A stretch of 64,000 nt of DNA from CALIKS01 sp964440295 (GCA_964440295.1 CAYTRT010000002.1:1-64000); one strand, 5' to 3'; positions 1 through 9,097 are shown, counted from the stretch's first letter. The notes: generated by a model not told the origin, from the letters alone. Numbers and translations are program-made.

Positions 1-45
1 TAAGCATTAATAGCAAGTTATGCGAACCATATATGTGAGTCAATT

Positions 46-480
46 TTGACGCGCGGATACCTCATGCTTGAACATACTAGTGACGCGTACATCGAGGCAT
101 ATGGTAAAGACTTAAGGGAAGCTTTTGAAGAGGCGGGAAAAGCACTCTTCGCCGTTATGATAAGAAATATAGGAGACGTAAAAAAGGAGATCAAAAAAAT
201 TGTCGAGGCCGATGGTATTGATAATTTCTCGCTTTTATACAACTGGCTTGAAAAACTAGTTATTCTATTCGATGTAGAGAAGATTGTTGTTTCTGATATT
301 GATATCAAAGAGATATCTGCAGTTTCTGAGCCATATTATGTAAAAGCCGAGGTGTTCGGCGAAAAATACGACCCTGATAGGCATAAGGCAGGAGTAGACG
401 TTAAGTCGCCTACATATTGGCTAATGGAGTTTGGAGAGAAAAATGGCATTACATTCGTCAGGTTTGTCCTCGACATATAG
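46..480 (+). CDS. Archease (tRNA ligase RtcB activator)
   Basis: A 144-residue protein of archease size. It carries the family's N-terminal signature (LEHTSDAYIEAYG at residues 8-20, the usual EHTAD..I.A.G), the central YNWLEKLV helix and a C-terminal DVKSPTYW segment (family: K.. T.H/Y), ending in a hydrophobic FVRFVLDI strand. Archease promotes RtcB guanylylation and so supports joining of tRNA exons after intron removal. The chosen TTG at 46 keeps the residues before LEHTSD that homologues normally have; an in-frame ATG lies at 64. The end overlaps the next gene by about 38 nt, suggesting one transcript. An intron-containing tRNA and an EndA-like gene occur in the same window. RtcB itself is not seen here. 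Confidence 0.88.
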   Translation: MTRGYLMLEHTSDAYIEAYGKDLREAFEEAGKALFAVMIRNIGDVKKEIKKIVEADGIDNFSLLYNWLEKLVILFDVEKIVVSDIDIKEISAVSEPYYVKAEVFGEKYDPDRHKAGVDVKSPTYWLMEFGEKNGITFVRFVLDI

Positions 481-1348
481 AATTGTCTGGGCCCCGAAAA
501 GACAATCGCCGCCTATACATGTATTGCTGCCGAGCAATTTTGCGTCAGATGCGGCCCATCTCAGAGAGAAGACTCTAAGAATAGGCCAGCTCTGCAGAGC
601 ATTAGCAATATTTCGAGTCGAAAAGGCAATAATTTATCATGAAGATCCAAAAAATCCTGATCCTTCGGCTAAACTGATTAAAACCATATTTGACTATATG
701 AACACGGCGCCCTACCTCAGAAAGAGGCTTTATCCAGTCACGCCTGAGCTTAGATTTGCTGGACTCCTGCCTCCACTAAACATCCCTAGCCATCCATCTT
801 CAGACGGCCCACCCATTGAAAATTTTGAATTAAGGCAAGGGTTAGTTGTTAAAAAGGGATCGGCCTACTTTGTTGATGCGGGGATTCAAAAACCAATTAA
901 ACTGAAAAACCCAAGACGTCCAGGCAGTAAGGTATTACTGCTAAGCGGGAAGATCAAGGGTAGACTCAAATTCAAGCTGTTATCAAAATCAAAGCTTGAA
1001 TTTTTTACAGGTATAACTACGCAGATACATCAGGGAGATTTAAAAGAAGTGCTGAAATCGTATAGTTATAAAATTGCTACTAGTAGAAAAGGAATTTCCA
1101 TAGTAGATGTTGTGGAAAGATTAAAAACAGGCATCGCTGCGGTTAAGTCACCGATCTGTATTGCTTTTGGCTCATACAAAAAAGGCTTATACGAGATAGC
1201 CGAGGGTCAAGGATACAATCTTGATGATCTTTTCAGCGTCGTCGTAAACTTTATACCAGATCAGGGCGTCAGGACTGTGAGGACGGAAGAGGCGGTTTAT
1301 GCATCACTCTCCATTATAAATTATCTATTATCATCGCTCAGAAACTAA
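443..1348 (+). CDS. SPOUT-class RNA methyltransferase (DUF171/COG2106 family)
   Basis: About 300 residues, matching the archaeal/eukaryotic COG2106 family of putative rRNA/tRNA (N3-uridine-type) SPOUT methylases. Seen: an N-terminal Rossmann-like half with VLLPSNFASD and the LREKTLRIGQLCRALAIFRV helix; the YLRKRLYPVTPELRFAGLLPPL block typical of this family; an inserted OB-like beta-rich region near residues 130-190; and a C-terminal SPOUT knot with ICIAFGSYKKGLYE and the FIPDQGVRTVRTEEAVYASLSIIN motif that binds AdoMet. ATG at 443 is preferred; an in-frame TTG lies at 431. It overlaps archease, so the two are probably co-transcribed RNA-processing genes. The exact target nucleotide cannot be told from sequence. 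Confidence 0.82.
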   Translation: MALHSSGLSSTYRIVWAPKRQSPPIHVLLPSNFASDAAHLREKTLRIGQLCRALAIFRVEKAIIYHEDPKNPDPSAKLIKTIFDYMNTAPYLRKRLYPVTPELRFAGLLPPLNIPSHPSSDGPPIENFELRQGLVVKKGSAYFVDAGIQKPIKLKNPRRPGSKVLLLSGKIKGRLKFKLLSKSKLEFFTGITTQIHQGDLKEVLKSYSYKIATSRKGISIVDVVERLKTGIAAVKSPICIAFGSYKKGLYEIAEGQGYNLDDLFSVVVNFIPDQGVRTVRTEEAVYASLSIINYLLSSLRN

Positions 1349-1432
1349 ATGCCGTATCGTCGAACTAAAGCCAATTACTCGTGCGAGGTAGGAAAACATC
1401 TATATCGACGATTGTACTAATTATTCTTAGAC

Positions 1433-1801
1433 GTGGAGGCTCCTACAGTTAGTCCCATCGGTGGAATTACACTCATAACTATATTCATCAGTTCTTTTTT
1501 GATTTTCCTCACGATGACTAGGAGATTAAAAATAAAAACTGCAAAAGCACTTACTTCTCCTAGGTATTATCTTTCCGATATTGCCTCCTATATTACGGGG
1601 GATGAGAAAAACTTCCCTATTAGGGCTTTATTCTTCATGATAGACAGTCTAGCAGAATTAGGAATAATTAAGAGGGAGGCCGTAATTAGGGCTAAACTAT
1701 ACGCATATTTAATTTCGATGCTTCCAATTCCAAAAAATTACAAGCGCGCGGCTCTCAGCAGAATTGTTATGCTGCCTAGCGGTGAGCTCACCAATGGGTA
1801 A
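1433..1801 (+). CDS. Small membrane-anchored protein of the MoxR/DUF58 cluster
   Basis: A 122-residue protein that I do not recognise. GTG start at 1433. One hydrophobic segment near residues 9-27 (GITLITIFISSFLIFLTM) is followed by a basic stretch (TRRLKIKTAK), so the N-terminus is probably outside and the rest cytoplasmic. The remainder is helical and resembles a winged-helix-like fold in outline (ALFFMIDSLAELGIIKREAVIRAKLYAYLI), but no motif is decisive. Its 3' end overlaps the MoxR start by 8 nt, so it is translated with that operon. It may be an accessory subunit or substrate adaptor of the MoxR ATPase; that is inference from position only. Confidence 0.6.
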   Translation: MEAPTVSPIGGITLITIFISSFLIFLTMTRRLKIKTAKALTSPRYYLSDIASYITGDEKNFPIRALFFMIDSLAELGIIKREAVIRAKLYAYLISMLPIPKNYKRAALSRIVMLPSGELTNG

Positions 1802-2744
1802 ACTAGAATGGGTAAAAGAACTTGCGAGAGACGTAGCCACCGAGCTGAGAAAGGCTATCATAGGTCTTGAGGAAGCGATAAATGCATTAATGATAGCGAC
1901 GCTCGCTGAGGGGCATGTTCTTATCGAGGGAGTACCGGGACTAGCAAAGACTTACTTAGCTAAATACTTCGCCAAAACTCTAAACATGGAATTTAAGAGA
2001 ATACAATTCACAAGCGATCTCCTACCTTCCGATATTCTAGGTACTATGGTGTATGATAGAAAGACAGGCGAGTTTATCTTTAGAAAAGGCCCGATATTCT
2101 CGAATGTTGTTCTAGCTGATGAGATAAACAGAGGTGCACCTAGGACGCAGTCAGCACTACTAGAAGCTATGCAGGAGCGACAAGTAACAATTGAAGGAGT
2201 CACCTACAATCTGCCGAGACCATTTGTTGTGATTGCGACCCAAAATCCAATCGAGCTAGAGGGTACTTACCCACTACCGGAGGCAGAACTTGACAGATTC
2301 CTCCTGAGAGTCTTAGTAAGTCATCCTTCAAGAATTGAGGAAGTAGAAATACTAAAATTAAAAAATGTCTCCGGCGAGGACGTAGACATAAACCCAGTAA
2401 CTACCCGGGACAAAATTGCAGAAGCAATTAAAGAGGTGCGAGGTGTACATGTTGATGAGGATGTTATGCAGTACATTGTTGACATAGTAAGAAGGACTAG
2501 AGAAGATCCCCGTGTATTTTTTGGCGCCAGCACTAGGGGAGAAGTAGCATTGCTATATGCGTCTAAGGCCACTGCCGCGATATTTGGATACGACTTCGTC
2601 ACACCAGATCATGTTAAATATGTAGCGCCATTAGTCCTTAATCATAGAATTATCGCTAAAACAACATCAAATACCAATTTTAGGGCAAACCCACAAATCG
2701 ACATAGTTAAAGAAATAATAAAAACGGTGACTCCGCCACGTTAA
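1794..2744 (+). CDS. MoxR-family AAA+ ATPase
   Basis: About 316 residues, the usual MoxR size. Motifs seen: Walker A as GVPGLAKT near residue 48, the FKRIQFTSDLLPSDILG block that defines MoxR proteins, Walker B as VLADEINRG, sensor 1 in VIATQNPIE, and the arginine-finger region EAELDRFLLRV. The C-terminal lid contains FFGASTRGEVALL and a P-DHVKYVAPLVLNHRI motif. MoxR ATPases act as chaperones that insert metals or activate vWA partner proteins, here probably the DUF58 protein encoded next. The ATG at 1794 was chosen because conserved sequence starts just after it; an open frame continues to 1764 but lacks homology. Cytoplasmic. Confidence 0.93.
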   Translation: MGKLEWVKELARDVATELRKAIIGLEEAINALMIATLAEGHVLIEGVPGLAKTYLAKYFAKTLNMEFKRIQFTSDLLPSDILGTMVYDRKTGEFIFRKGPIFSNVVLADEINRGAPRTQSALLEAMQERQVTIEGVTYNLPRPFVVIATQNPIELEGTYPLPEAELDRFLLRVLVSHPSRIEEVEILKLKNVSGEDVDINPVTTRDKIAEAIKEVRGVHVDEDVMQYIVDIVRRTREDPRVFFGASTRGEVALLYASKATAAIFGYDFVTPDHVKYVAPLVLNHRIIAKTTSNTNFRANPQIDIVKEIIKTVTPPR

Positions 2745-4048
2745 TACTTACTTCTAGAGGATTCCTGATAATAATTGAAAGTTCAATCGCAATTCTATTA
2801 ACATCTACATTTCTATACACTCCACAGATATTTTTATTAACAGTGTTTATTCATTTCTTCATAGTATCATATATATTCATCAATTTTTACGAGCTAAAAT
2901 CATATTCACCACAAGCATTCACGGCTAAAAGAGTCATCTCATTCAATGTTGTTCCTCCTGAGTCTTTATTCGAGATCTCAGTAATTACTTCTTCGAAGAT
3001 TAAAAATAGCGTGGTGGCAGAGCTGAGGGAAGACATCCCTGAAGGAGTTGTTTTTGTCGAGGGAACAGTGATTAAACAAGGCTTATTAGATTCTAACTAC
3101 GAGATTAAAATTGATTATAGGGCAAAATTATTAAGTAATTCTAGGATCAGCATCTTCAAAAACGTAGATCTAATTCTTTATGACGCATTGATGCTTGTTG
3201 GTCGAAAGATAAAGCTTGAGGCGCCCGGAGAGGTATATTCTTCGGAGATACTTTTAGAGTCATCAAGAACGCAGACGATTATGAGGGATCGCATAGCTAA
3301 TCCGCCCATAGGAATAGGCACCAACCCATTCATTGGACACGACGAGGAATTCATTAATATTAAGACATATGAAGAGGGAGACAGTATTCGCTATATACAT
3401 TGGAAAAAGACTGCTACGCTGCAAACAGACGACTTACTAGTAAAAAAGTTTGAAAAACTTGGGGAGAAAAAGATATCAATAGTCGTGGACTGTTCGCCCT
3501 CACTTAATGCGGGAATGATTAATTCATATTTTGACGAGGTTGTTTCAGCGGTACAGACGATTACTAGGGCTGCGCTAGATTCAGGCAATGTTGTAAAGAT
3601 TTATTTGCTTAACCCAGACATCCCCATTCAACATCTTAGAAGGACGACAATACGTAATTTGCAAGACGCTAGGCTCAAAACAGCGATGATATTTCCGGTA
3701 AGTCAGGGAGCACCATCATTTATTAACGAATTATTCTCTGAAGAGCTCCAAAAAGGTTCACATGTCGTGATATTTACAAATCCTCCTACTATAAATGACA
3801 AAAACTTGAAATATATGATTAGTAAAGCGATTGCTAAGAATTGTAAAGTCATGACATTCATGCCACTGATACAAGAATATTATCAAGTGAAGTCAAATAA
3901 TTTTGATTTGACTCAGCTTTTAAAAATCGATAATTTATTAAAACAGAGGTGGGCATCTTCGTTTGGAGAAAAAATACACGTGTTTTACATCTCACCCACT
4001 TCCTACATGCTTGATATTAAGAGGATATTTATGAGGAGGTATGTATGA
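2738..4048 (+). CDS. DUF58 (vWA-like) membrane protein, partner of MoxR; unusual start
   Basis: DUF58 proteins have an N-terminal membrane hairpin and a C-terminal vWA-like half. Here the diagnostic GTNPFIGHDEEF..IKTYEEGDSIRYIHWKKTA region is clear, followed by a vWA-type ISIVVDCSPS strand with a DxS metal-site-like motif. The first standard start codon is GTG at 2843, but the same frame is open back to 2711 and reads LTSRGFLIIIESSIAILL, which is exactly the first transmembrane segment and leading R/RG motif expected of this family. No ATG, GTG or TTG exists in that extension. A GGTGA at 2726-2730 precedes ACG at 2738; CTG at 2765 and ATA at 2744 are alternatives. The true start is therefore uncertain. 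It ends overlapping the next gene by 4 nt. Confidence 0.85.
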   Translation, partial: TLILTSRGFLIIIESSIAILLTSTFLYTPQIFLLTVFIHFFIVSYIFINFYELKSYSPQAFTAKRVISFNVVPPESLFEISVITSSKIKNSVVAELREDIPEGVVFVEGTVIKQGLLDSNYEIKIDYRAKLLSNSRISIFKNVDLILYDALMLVGRKIKLEAPGEVYSSEILLESSRTQTIMRDRIANPPIGIGTNPFIGHDEEFINIKTYEEGDSIRYIHWKKTATLQTDDLLVKKFEKLGEKKISIVVDCSPSLNAGMINSYFDEVVSAVQTITRAALDSGNVVKIYLLNPDIPIQHLRRTTIRNLQDARLKTAMIFPVSQGAPSFINELFSEELQKGSHVVIFTNPPTINDKNLKYMISKAIAKNCKVMTFMPLIQEYYQVKSNNFDLTQLLKIDNLLKQRWASSFGEKIHVFYISPTSYMLDIKRIFMRRYV

Positions 4049-4773
4049 GATTGCTTAACAAGGCTAGATATGCCATAAGCTTTCTGTCGTCAATATTGAT
4101 AATAATTTATTTGTTGTCTGTAGTATTTAGAAATATTCAGTTAACGCCTTTTATTGTCCTTGGTCTTATCTCAATTCTCGCGATAATGCTACCTGATAAG
4201 TATCAACACATAACCCTTTTTTTAATTTATGCACCCGCAACGTACTCTCTATATGAGTTGGTAGTCAATGACGAGTTCTATATCTTGATTGAGCTAACTA
4301 CAGGATACTTGCTTAGCCTTCCGATATTATTCGTTTATGGATATTACAAATCAAATACTCCAACCTCTGTCTATTCAAACTACATTGGTTCCTGCTTTGC
4401 AAGCTTGTTAACATTGAATGCGGTGCTTAACTCGGATGGAACAGCCATCACGATATTTTATAATTACTTGTTCGGAGTCATTAAAAGAGCAGCGTTAAGC
4501 TCAGAAGTAATAAATCAATTATCTCTTCCATTTCTTGCACCACTGTCAGCAATATCTGGCATGGCATTTTGTTATTATTTATTTTTTAGAGGTATGACAT
4601 ATCCTATTAAATTCAACGAAAAGGTATTAGTGACTTCATTAGTGATAAGTATTTCTTTGGTAGGAATCATTGTTTTTTACTCCATGTTTTTTGTAGACTC
4701 GATTGCCTTAGGATTGATTTTGTCTTCTATTAGCCTTGTAGCCATTTCGGCATATACACGTGCAACGAAATGA
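4045..4773 (+). CDS. Polytopic membrane protein of the MoxR/DUF58 operon
   Basis: A 242-residue protein with about six or seven hydrophobic helices (roughly residues 9-30, 33-47, 52-70, 78-97, 108-125, 155-178 and 190-238) and few charged loops. No family motif was recognised. The start overlaps the stop of the DUF58 gene (ATGA) and its own end overlaps the next gene the same way, so the genes are translationally coupled. MoxR/DUF58 clusters commonly include such a membrane protein beside a large exported one, and this would be a scaffold for the complex. Function unknown. Confidence 0.75.
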   Translation: MRLLNKARYAISFLSSILIIIYLLSVVFRNIQLTPFIVLGLISILAIMLPDKYQHITLFLIYAPATYSLYELVVNDEFYILIELTTGYLLSLPILFVYGYYKSNTPTSVYSNYIGSCFASLLTLNAVLNSDGTAITIFYNYLFGVIKRAALSSEVINQLSLPFLAPLSAISGMAFCYYLFFRGMTYPIKFNEKVLVTSLVISISLVGIIVFYSMFFVDSIALGLILSSISLVAISAYTRATK

Positions 4774-6293
4774 GCGGAAAAATCCTTGGTTCAGCCCTGC
4801 TAATTCTAGTTTTTTTGACCAACATCATTCATCCAGCAATTTCTCTGGAAGTGGAGGCGCTTCTTGTTGGATATGGCGGGGAAAGGATGCTTCCATTTGT
4901 AGATGGAGCCACTTTAACCTACTTCGTTGGCGAAGATTTAGAGCTAAAGTCAATTGGCTCATCTACAGATATAAAACTCATAGACCCGACAAATGCTGAG
5001 CATAATTATTTCTTAGATGAGGGGAAAAAATTGAAGATATTAACGTTTAAAAGAGAGGATGTTGGAATTTGGCTGCTAAAGCACCACAGTCTAGGGACAA
5101 TGATCGTGAGGGTAGTTGATAATTATTCCTACAAAGAAGGATATATAATAGTTCAGAAACTCAGTGATGAGAATTTTAGGCTGTCGATTAAAGGACCAAT
5201 ATTTATGGGATTCATAACCAGCAGTGCGACAAATGCCAAAATAATAAATGCTGCGAGCATTCTGTCTGTTACTATTCCGCAGGGGACAACTTATGCAAGA
5301 ATAACGTTAGAATATAATGAGACCGTTGAACTGGATGGATGGATAGGCAGCGTCCAGTACCGTTATAGGACCGACTCTATAGTGACGGAACACGTTTACA
5401 GGTTTAATAGACCTACAGCAAGCTCACTAATTGTTGATATAGAAATCCCGGATATAGGAAAAGTAGGAAAAGGCGGAATAATCCCGCTTAGAGTAGGATC
5501 AATCCGGCTAAAGGTTGTATGCAGTGGACCAGGAACTACATCGTACAACAATATCGAGGAATTACTAATCGTGCCCAAGATGGTTAATCTACCCTCGATG
5601 ACCAGAACAATCGAGGTAACTTTAGATGATTTGCTGAGCCAAAGCGTGAAAATCGCCTATTTTAACTCCTCGTCCAACAAGGTCGATATTAAGGAAGTCA
5701 AAATTCCCATTTATGAGTTTGTAGTTTTCGATAAGGCGTTATCTAAATTTATTGATGATTACGTCGTGAGTGTAGATGGCATGGTTTCAAGCAGAGTCGG
5801 ATATAAAACCTACCTTATCCCATCAGTGCTGCCAGTATTTGATAACGCAGATAAAGAACATGTGACAATAAATCCTAGGCTGTTGGTCTATTCTATTGAT
5901 TTTTCACCCGTCGTAAAAAATACATTCCTAAGAAGTCATGATGTCAGCATTATAACCATTGAAAGTAAGGAGGTTCTCATAACCGTGAAACATGCGAGTG
6001 GAACATTAATAAGCAATGCCGTACTCTTGATAAACTCCTCAATGTACTCAGTTATTAATGGCAGTAAGACGATTAGAATGCCAGTCTCAACTTATAATTT
6101 TAGTGCAATAACCGAGGTCGGCCAGTCATCGTTAATTGTAGATATATCAAAAACGTCCAATGTTCAATTAATAATTAGGAGCCTGCTGCCAATTACTTTA
6201 GCAATGATTATTATATCGAGCTTCCAGGGAGCATTGCTCATACATCTAGTTCTTAGGCTCGTAAAGCTGAAAAGAAGGTTAAAAATAAATTAA
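4770..6293 (+). CDS. Large exported, C-terminally anchored protein of the MoxR operon
   Basis: A 507-residue protein with an N-terminal signal sequence (SALLILVFLTNIIHPAISLEVE, cleavage plausible near residue 25), a long beta-rich extracellular part without cysteines, and one C-terminal transmembrane helix (about residues 476-497) followed by a basic tail KLKRRLKIN. This places nearly the whole protein outside the cell with an inward tail. The extracellular part contains several Ig-like-looking strands (for example RITLEYNETVELDGWIG and GIIPLRVGSIRLKVV). It is the last gene of the operon and overlaps its neighbour by 4 nt. It resembles the large exported component often found in MoxR/DUF58 loci, but I cannot assign a function. 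Confidence 0.75.
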   Translation: MSGKILGSALLILVFLTNIIHPAISLEVEALLVGYGGERMLPFVDGATLTYFVGEDLELKSIGSSTDIKLIDPTNAEHNYFLDEGKKLKILTFKREDVGIWLLKHHSLGTMIVRVVDNYSYKEGYIIVQKLSDENFRLSIKGPIFMGFITSSATNAKIINAASILSVTIPQGTTYARITLEYNETVELDGWIGSVQYRYRTDSIVTEHVYRFNRPTASSLIVDIEIPDIGKVGKGGIIPLRVGSIRLKVVCSGPGTTSYNNIEELLIVPKMVNLPSMTRTIEVTLDDLLSQSVKIAYFNSSSNKVDIKEVKIPIYEFVVFDKALSKFIDDYVVSVDGMVSSRVGYKTYLIPSVLPVFDNADKEHVTINPRLLVYSIDFSPVVKNTFLRSHDVSIITIESKEVLITVKHASGTLISNAVLLINSSMYSVINGSKTIRMPVSTYNFSAITEVGQSSLIVDISKTSNVQLIIRSLLPITLAMIIISSFQGALLIHLVLRLVKLKRRLKIN

Positions 6294-6328
6294 TCCATCA
6301 CCTATTAAATAATTGGAGTGAATTCTAT

Positions 6329-6442
6329 GCCGGGGTCCCATAACCAGGTAGTGGGGCGGCCTCGAGATCAAAACTAGTCCTGGCCAGACGCGTAAGCCGC
6401 TGCCCCAAAAGGGGCGTGTGGGTTCAAATCCCACCCCCGGCG
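6329..6442 (+). tRNA. tRNA-Ser(CGA) with a 28-nt intron
   Basis: Acceptor stem GCCGGGG at 6329-6335 pairs with CCCCGGC at 6435-6441, followed by discriminator G at 6442; no CCA is encoded. The D stem CCAT/GTGG, anticodon stem GCGGC (6356-6360) with GCCGC (6396-6400), a long variable arm (TGCCCCAAAAGGGGCG) and T stem GTGGG/CCCAC with TTCAAAT loop are all present. The long variable arm limits it to Ser or Leu, and the loop CT-CGA-G gives serine anticodon CGA at 6363-6365. The intron would be 6367-6394, between positions 37 and 38. A relaxed bulge-helix-bulge can be drawn: CTCG (6361-6364) with CGCG (6389-6392), three of four pairs. Confidence 0.9.
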
Positions 6443-6510
6443 CTCACGACAATGCGTTAGGGAAATAACGACTCATCAAGGCTTCCTTTATTCATGTCAG
6501 ATGACTATCG

Positions 6511-7626
6511 TCAAGCCGATTCAACGTATTTGCTTAGCCTGGCAATTGCTAAGAGTTTTTGCTTATCGCCTATTTTTGAGCTTTCGATCGCGTCTCTTAA
6601 CAGCTCTGCCTCGCGCCTCATCCTCTTCCGGTCAACCATATATGGCCAGCCTGACTTTGTCCCGTGCGCGTATGTATATTTAACCGGATCCCGCCAGGAA
6701 GCATGTGCACCGTATATGAGGCACGAAATATATGCAAGTCCCCTAATAGTTGCTGGGCCGACGCGATCAGCTAGCAAGAGTTCTTCAAAATTATTAACCT
6801 CATTTTTCAGCCTCATTAAAACATTTTGATCGAACTTTCTAGGAGGCATTAAGTATCGGGGAACGCTCCGGCAAAGATCGATTCTCTCGACCTCTAGTTT
6901 TTCTAGACATGTTTGTCCCTTGATTTCTCTCCAAATTCTATCCAAATCGCTCTGTAATTGAGACGGCGACTGGTCGCGAATGATGTCTAGAGATGTTTTT
7001 CTACACTCCTCTGAAGCCCGATTTACCAAGTCTAATACCATCTCAGCCGTGTTATCAGACTTTATACTTGTATGTGGCTCCTCCACTGATAAGTTGTCTG
7101 AGATCCAGTGATATCTTCGAGCAGTCTTGTCCGTTAGATTCATACCTTGATTAATTATGACATACCTATTGCTATCTGAGATTACTATTGAGTGAAAGTA
7201 AATGTCGTAGGAGTCTTGTAAGGCGTTGTTATCTACTCTACAAGTTAGTTTTGAAGATCTCATGAGGGCATATTTTTGATCGGTCCCTATGCGGACCTTC
7301 CTTTCAAGTTGATTAACTTCTTCACTTACTTTCCTCATATCGTTTCCTTTTCCCCCAAGAATCATTATTCCGAGGCTGCTGTCGTTCAGGGCCCTCTTAA
7401 GTGCGAGCAGTGTTATTGTCGTTTGTCCGCTAGTGTTCCATTCAAATCCTAAGACGCATGCAAGACAGCTAAACCAGTGCGTATCTGCCAACCTGTTTAT
7501 GAGCGCGTCAGCACCATATTCATGAACTATGCATCTAGCGATTTCTCTACCAAGCATCACCATCTCCTCAAAATGGGGCACGTGGCCATCCACTAGTCTC
7601 AGCCTAGCCTCGCCTACTCTCCTCAC
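6511..7626 (-). CDS. DUF763 family protein
   Basis: A 371-residue protein of the archaeal/bacterial DUF763 (COG1415) family. The GTG start gives MRRVGEARLRL, matching the usual MRR.G.A.LPL opening. Family blocks are present: the EYGADALINRLADTHWFSCLACVLGFEWNTSG region, TTITLLALKRAL, and the LYG/ISCLIYGAHASWRDPVKYTYAHGTK-like C-terminal half with a conserved DPV.Y..AHG. The family's biochemical role is unknown to me; members are sometimes found near DNA-repair or nuclease genes, which is not the case here. It is alone on its strand between a tRNA and threonine-synthase-like gene. Confidence 0.82.
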   Translation of the reverse strand: MRRVGEARLRLVDGHVPHFEEMVMLGREIARCIVHEYGADALINRLADTHWFSCLACVLGFEWNTSGQTTITLLALKRALNDSSLGIMILGGKGNDMRKVSEEVNQLERKVRIGTDQKYALMRSSKLTCRVDNNALQDSYDIYFHSIVISDSNRYVIINQGMNLTDKTARRYHWISDNLSVEEPHTSIKSDNTAEMVLDLVNRASEECRKTSLDIIRDQSPSQLQSDLDRIWREIKGQTCLEKLEVERIDLCRSVPRYLMPPRKFDQNVLMRLKNEVNNFEELLLADRVGPATIRGLAYISCLIYGAHASWRDPVKYTYAHGTKSGWPYMVDRKRMRREAELLRDAIESSKIGDKQKLLAIARLSKYVESA

Positions 7627-7747
7627 AGTCCCAATAATATATGGCGGAGCCTACTTTAATTCATTACACTACATAAATGAGCACCTCTAAAACGAAGAGA
7701 TATTTACCGCAATCCATAAATAAGAAATAAAGTTATAGTTCTGCGAA

Positions 7748-9016
7748 ATGAAGATAAACTTTAGCGTTAGGTGCGTATCTTGCGGCTTAGAGATAGATCA
7801 ACGAGACCCGAGCCTGAAGTGCCCAAGATGCAAATCACAGCTTGTGGTTAATTACGATTACGAGGCCATCAAGGAGAAAGCAAAAGAGATATTTAACGGA
7901 CATGTATCAACGATATGGAAATACAGACCACTACTACCACTCATAGACGATAGAAACATCGTTAGTATAGGTGAGGGAGGAACCAAGATATTAAGAGCGA
8001 GCAAGCTGGAGTCTCATTTCGGCGTCAAAAAACTTTTACTAAAAGTAGAAGCATGGAATCCGACAGGTTCCCAGAAAGACAGACAGCTGTCGCTGTCGAT
8101 ATCTAGAGGACTTGAACTGGGTTATAAAGTCTCAATTACGTCTTCTTCAGGAAACGTCGGAGCATCTGTCGCGGCATATTCTTCAAAAGCATCAATTATA
8201 CCTCTCATCATGGTGCCGAACATAGCTCCTGAAGAGAAGCTGGTACAGATAAGAATGTATGGCGGAATAATAATCATGATAGATACTCCGAGCAATATTG
8301 AGGTAGCAGCTTTGGTCGACAAAGTCGTCGAGAAGTTAAAGATATATGACGTGGTGACGGCCGGTACCCATAATCCCTACACTGTAGAGGGGGGCAGAAC
8401 TATTTCTTATGAGATCTTTGAACAATTAGGACAGTTACCAGACGTGGTCATAGCGCCTGTGGGTGGCGGAGGACTCATAGGATCGATGTGGAAAGGATTC
8501 AGAGAATTAGAGACGCTAGGACTCGTAAGTCGTGATCAATTACCAAGAATGATAGGCGTGCAGGCTTCTGGCTGCTCACCCTTCGTCAGGGCAATAAAAG
8601 AGAACTGGAGCCTTGAGGCCGTATTCTCGAATCCGTGGGGCGAGATCAAGACTATTTGTAACGCAATTGCCGATACAATTCCTCTAGACGCGCTTTTTGC
8701 ATTGCCGGCAGTTAGGGAAAGCGGAGGAACTGCAATAGCAGTAAGCGACGATGAAACATTGATGGCGGGGTACCAGTTATCATCAATGGAGGGAGTATTC
8801 GCTGAGCCCTCAAGCTCAACCACGATAGCAGCACTAAAAAAGCTGAAAGATGAAAAAATCATTGATAGAGATGAAACAGTTTTGTGCATGATAACGGGTA
8901 CTGGCTTTAAGGATCTACGCAGCATATCGGGAATTAAAGGTAGGTTCGTTAAGCTTTCTCCAGACCTCGACATTGTGTTGAGTTATATTAGTCGTGAAAT
9001 ACTGCATGTGCAGTAG
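7748..9016 (+). CDS. Threonine synthase-like PLP enzyme
   Basis: A 422-residue fold-type II PLP enzyme. An N-terminal zinc ribbon (CVSCGLEIDQ...CPRC, residues 9-28) is typical of archaeal threonine synthases. The PLP lysine lies in NPTGSQKDRQ (K110), the phosphate-binding loop is PVGGGGLIGS, and SSSGNVGASVAAY is the usual Asn-binding motif. Threonine synthase converts O-phosphohomoserine to threonine and phosphate. The motif normally reads NPTGSFKDRG, so Q for F beside the lysine and Q after DR are departures; paralogues such as cysteate synthase or other beta-replacing enzymes are possible. No homoserine-pathway gene adjoins it. Confidence 0.8.
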   Translation: MKINFSVRCVSCGLEIDQRDPSLKCPRCKSQLVVNYDYEAIKEKAKEIFNGHVSTIWKYRPLLPLIDDRNIVSIGEGGTKILRASKLESHFGVKKLLLKVEAWNPTGSQKDRQLSLSISRGLELGYKVSITSSSGNVGASVAAYSSKASIIPLIMVPNIAPEEKLVQIRMYGGIIIMIDTPSNIEVAALVDKVVEKLKIYDVVTAGTHNPYTVEGGRTISYEIFEQLGQLPDVVIAPVGGGGLIGSMWKGFRELETLGLVSRDQLPRMIGVQASGCSPFVRAIKENWSLEAVFSNPWGEIKTICNAIADTIPLDALFALPAVRESGGTAIAVSDDETLMAGYQLSSMEGVFAEPSSSTTIAALKKLKDEKIIDRDETVLCMITGTGFKDLRSISGIKGRFVKLSPDLDIVLSYISREILHVQ

Positions 9017-9064
9017 TACTTATTTTTGCTAAACTTTCCTGGAAGAATTGCTTGCTATTATAAA

Positions 9065-9073
9065 CTTTATATC
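9065..9073 (+). promoter_or_regulatory. TATA box for a leaderless transcript
   Basis: CTTTATATC lies about 26-33 nt before the ATG at 9098, the spacing expected when transcription starts at or next to the start codon. There is no Shine-Dalgarno-like sequence between them, supporting a leaderless mRNA for the ornithine cyclodeaminase-like gene. An out-of-frame ATG at 9093 precedes the chosen start. Confidence 0.5.
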
Positions 9074-9097
9074 TTTGCACTTATTTAATTTCATGGT

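Noticed and set aside
4760..4999. Open frame overlapping the exported protein of the MoxR operon
   Set aside because: It lies in another frame inside the signal peptide region of the 4770 gene, with no conserved features.
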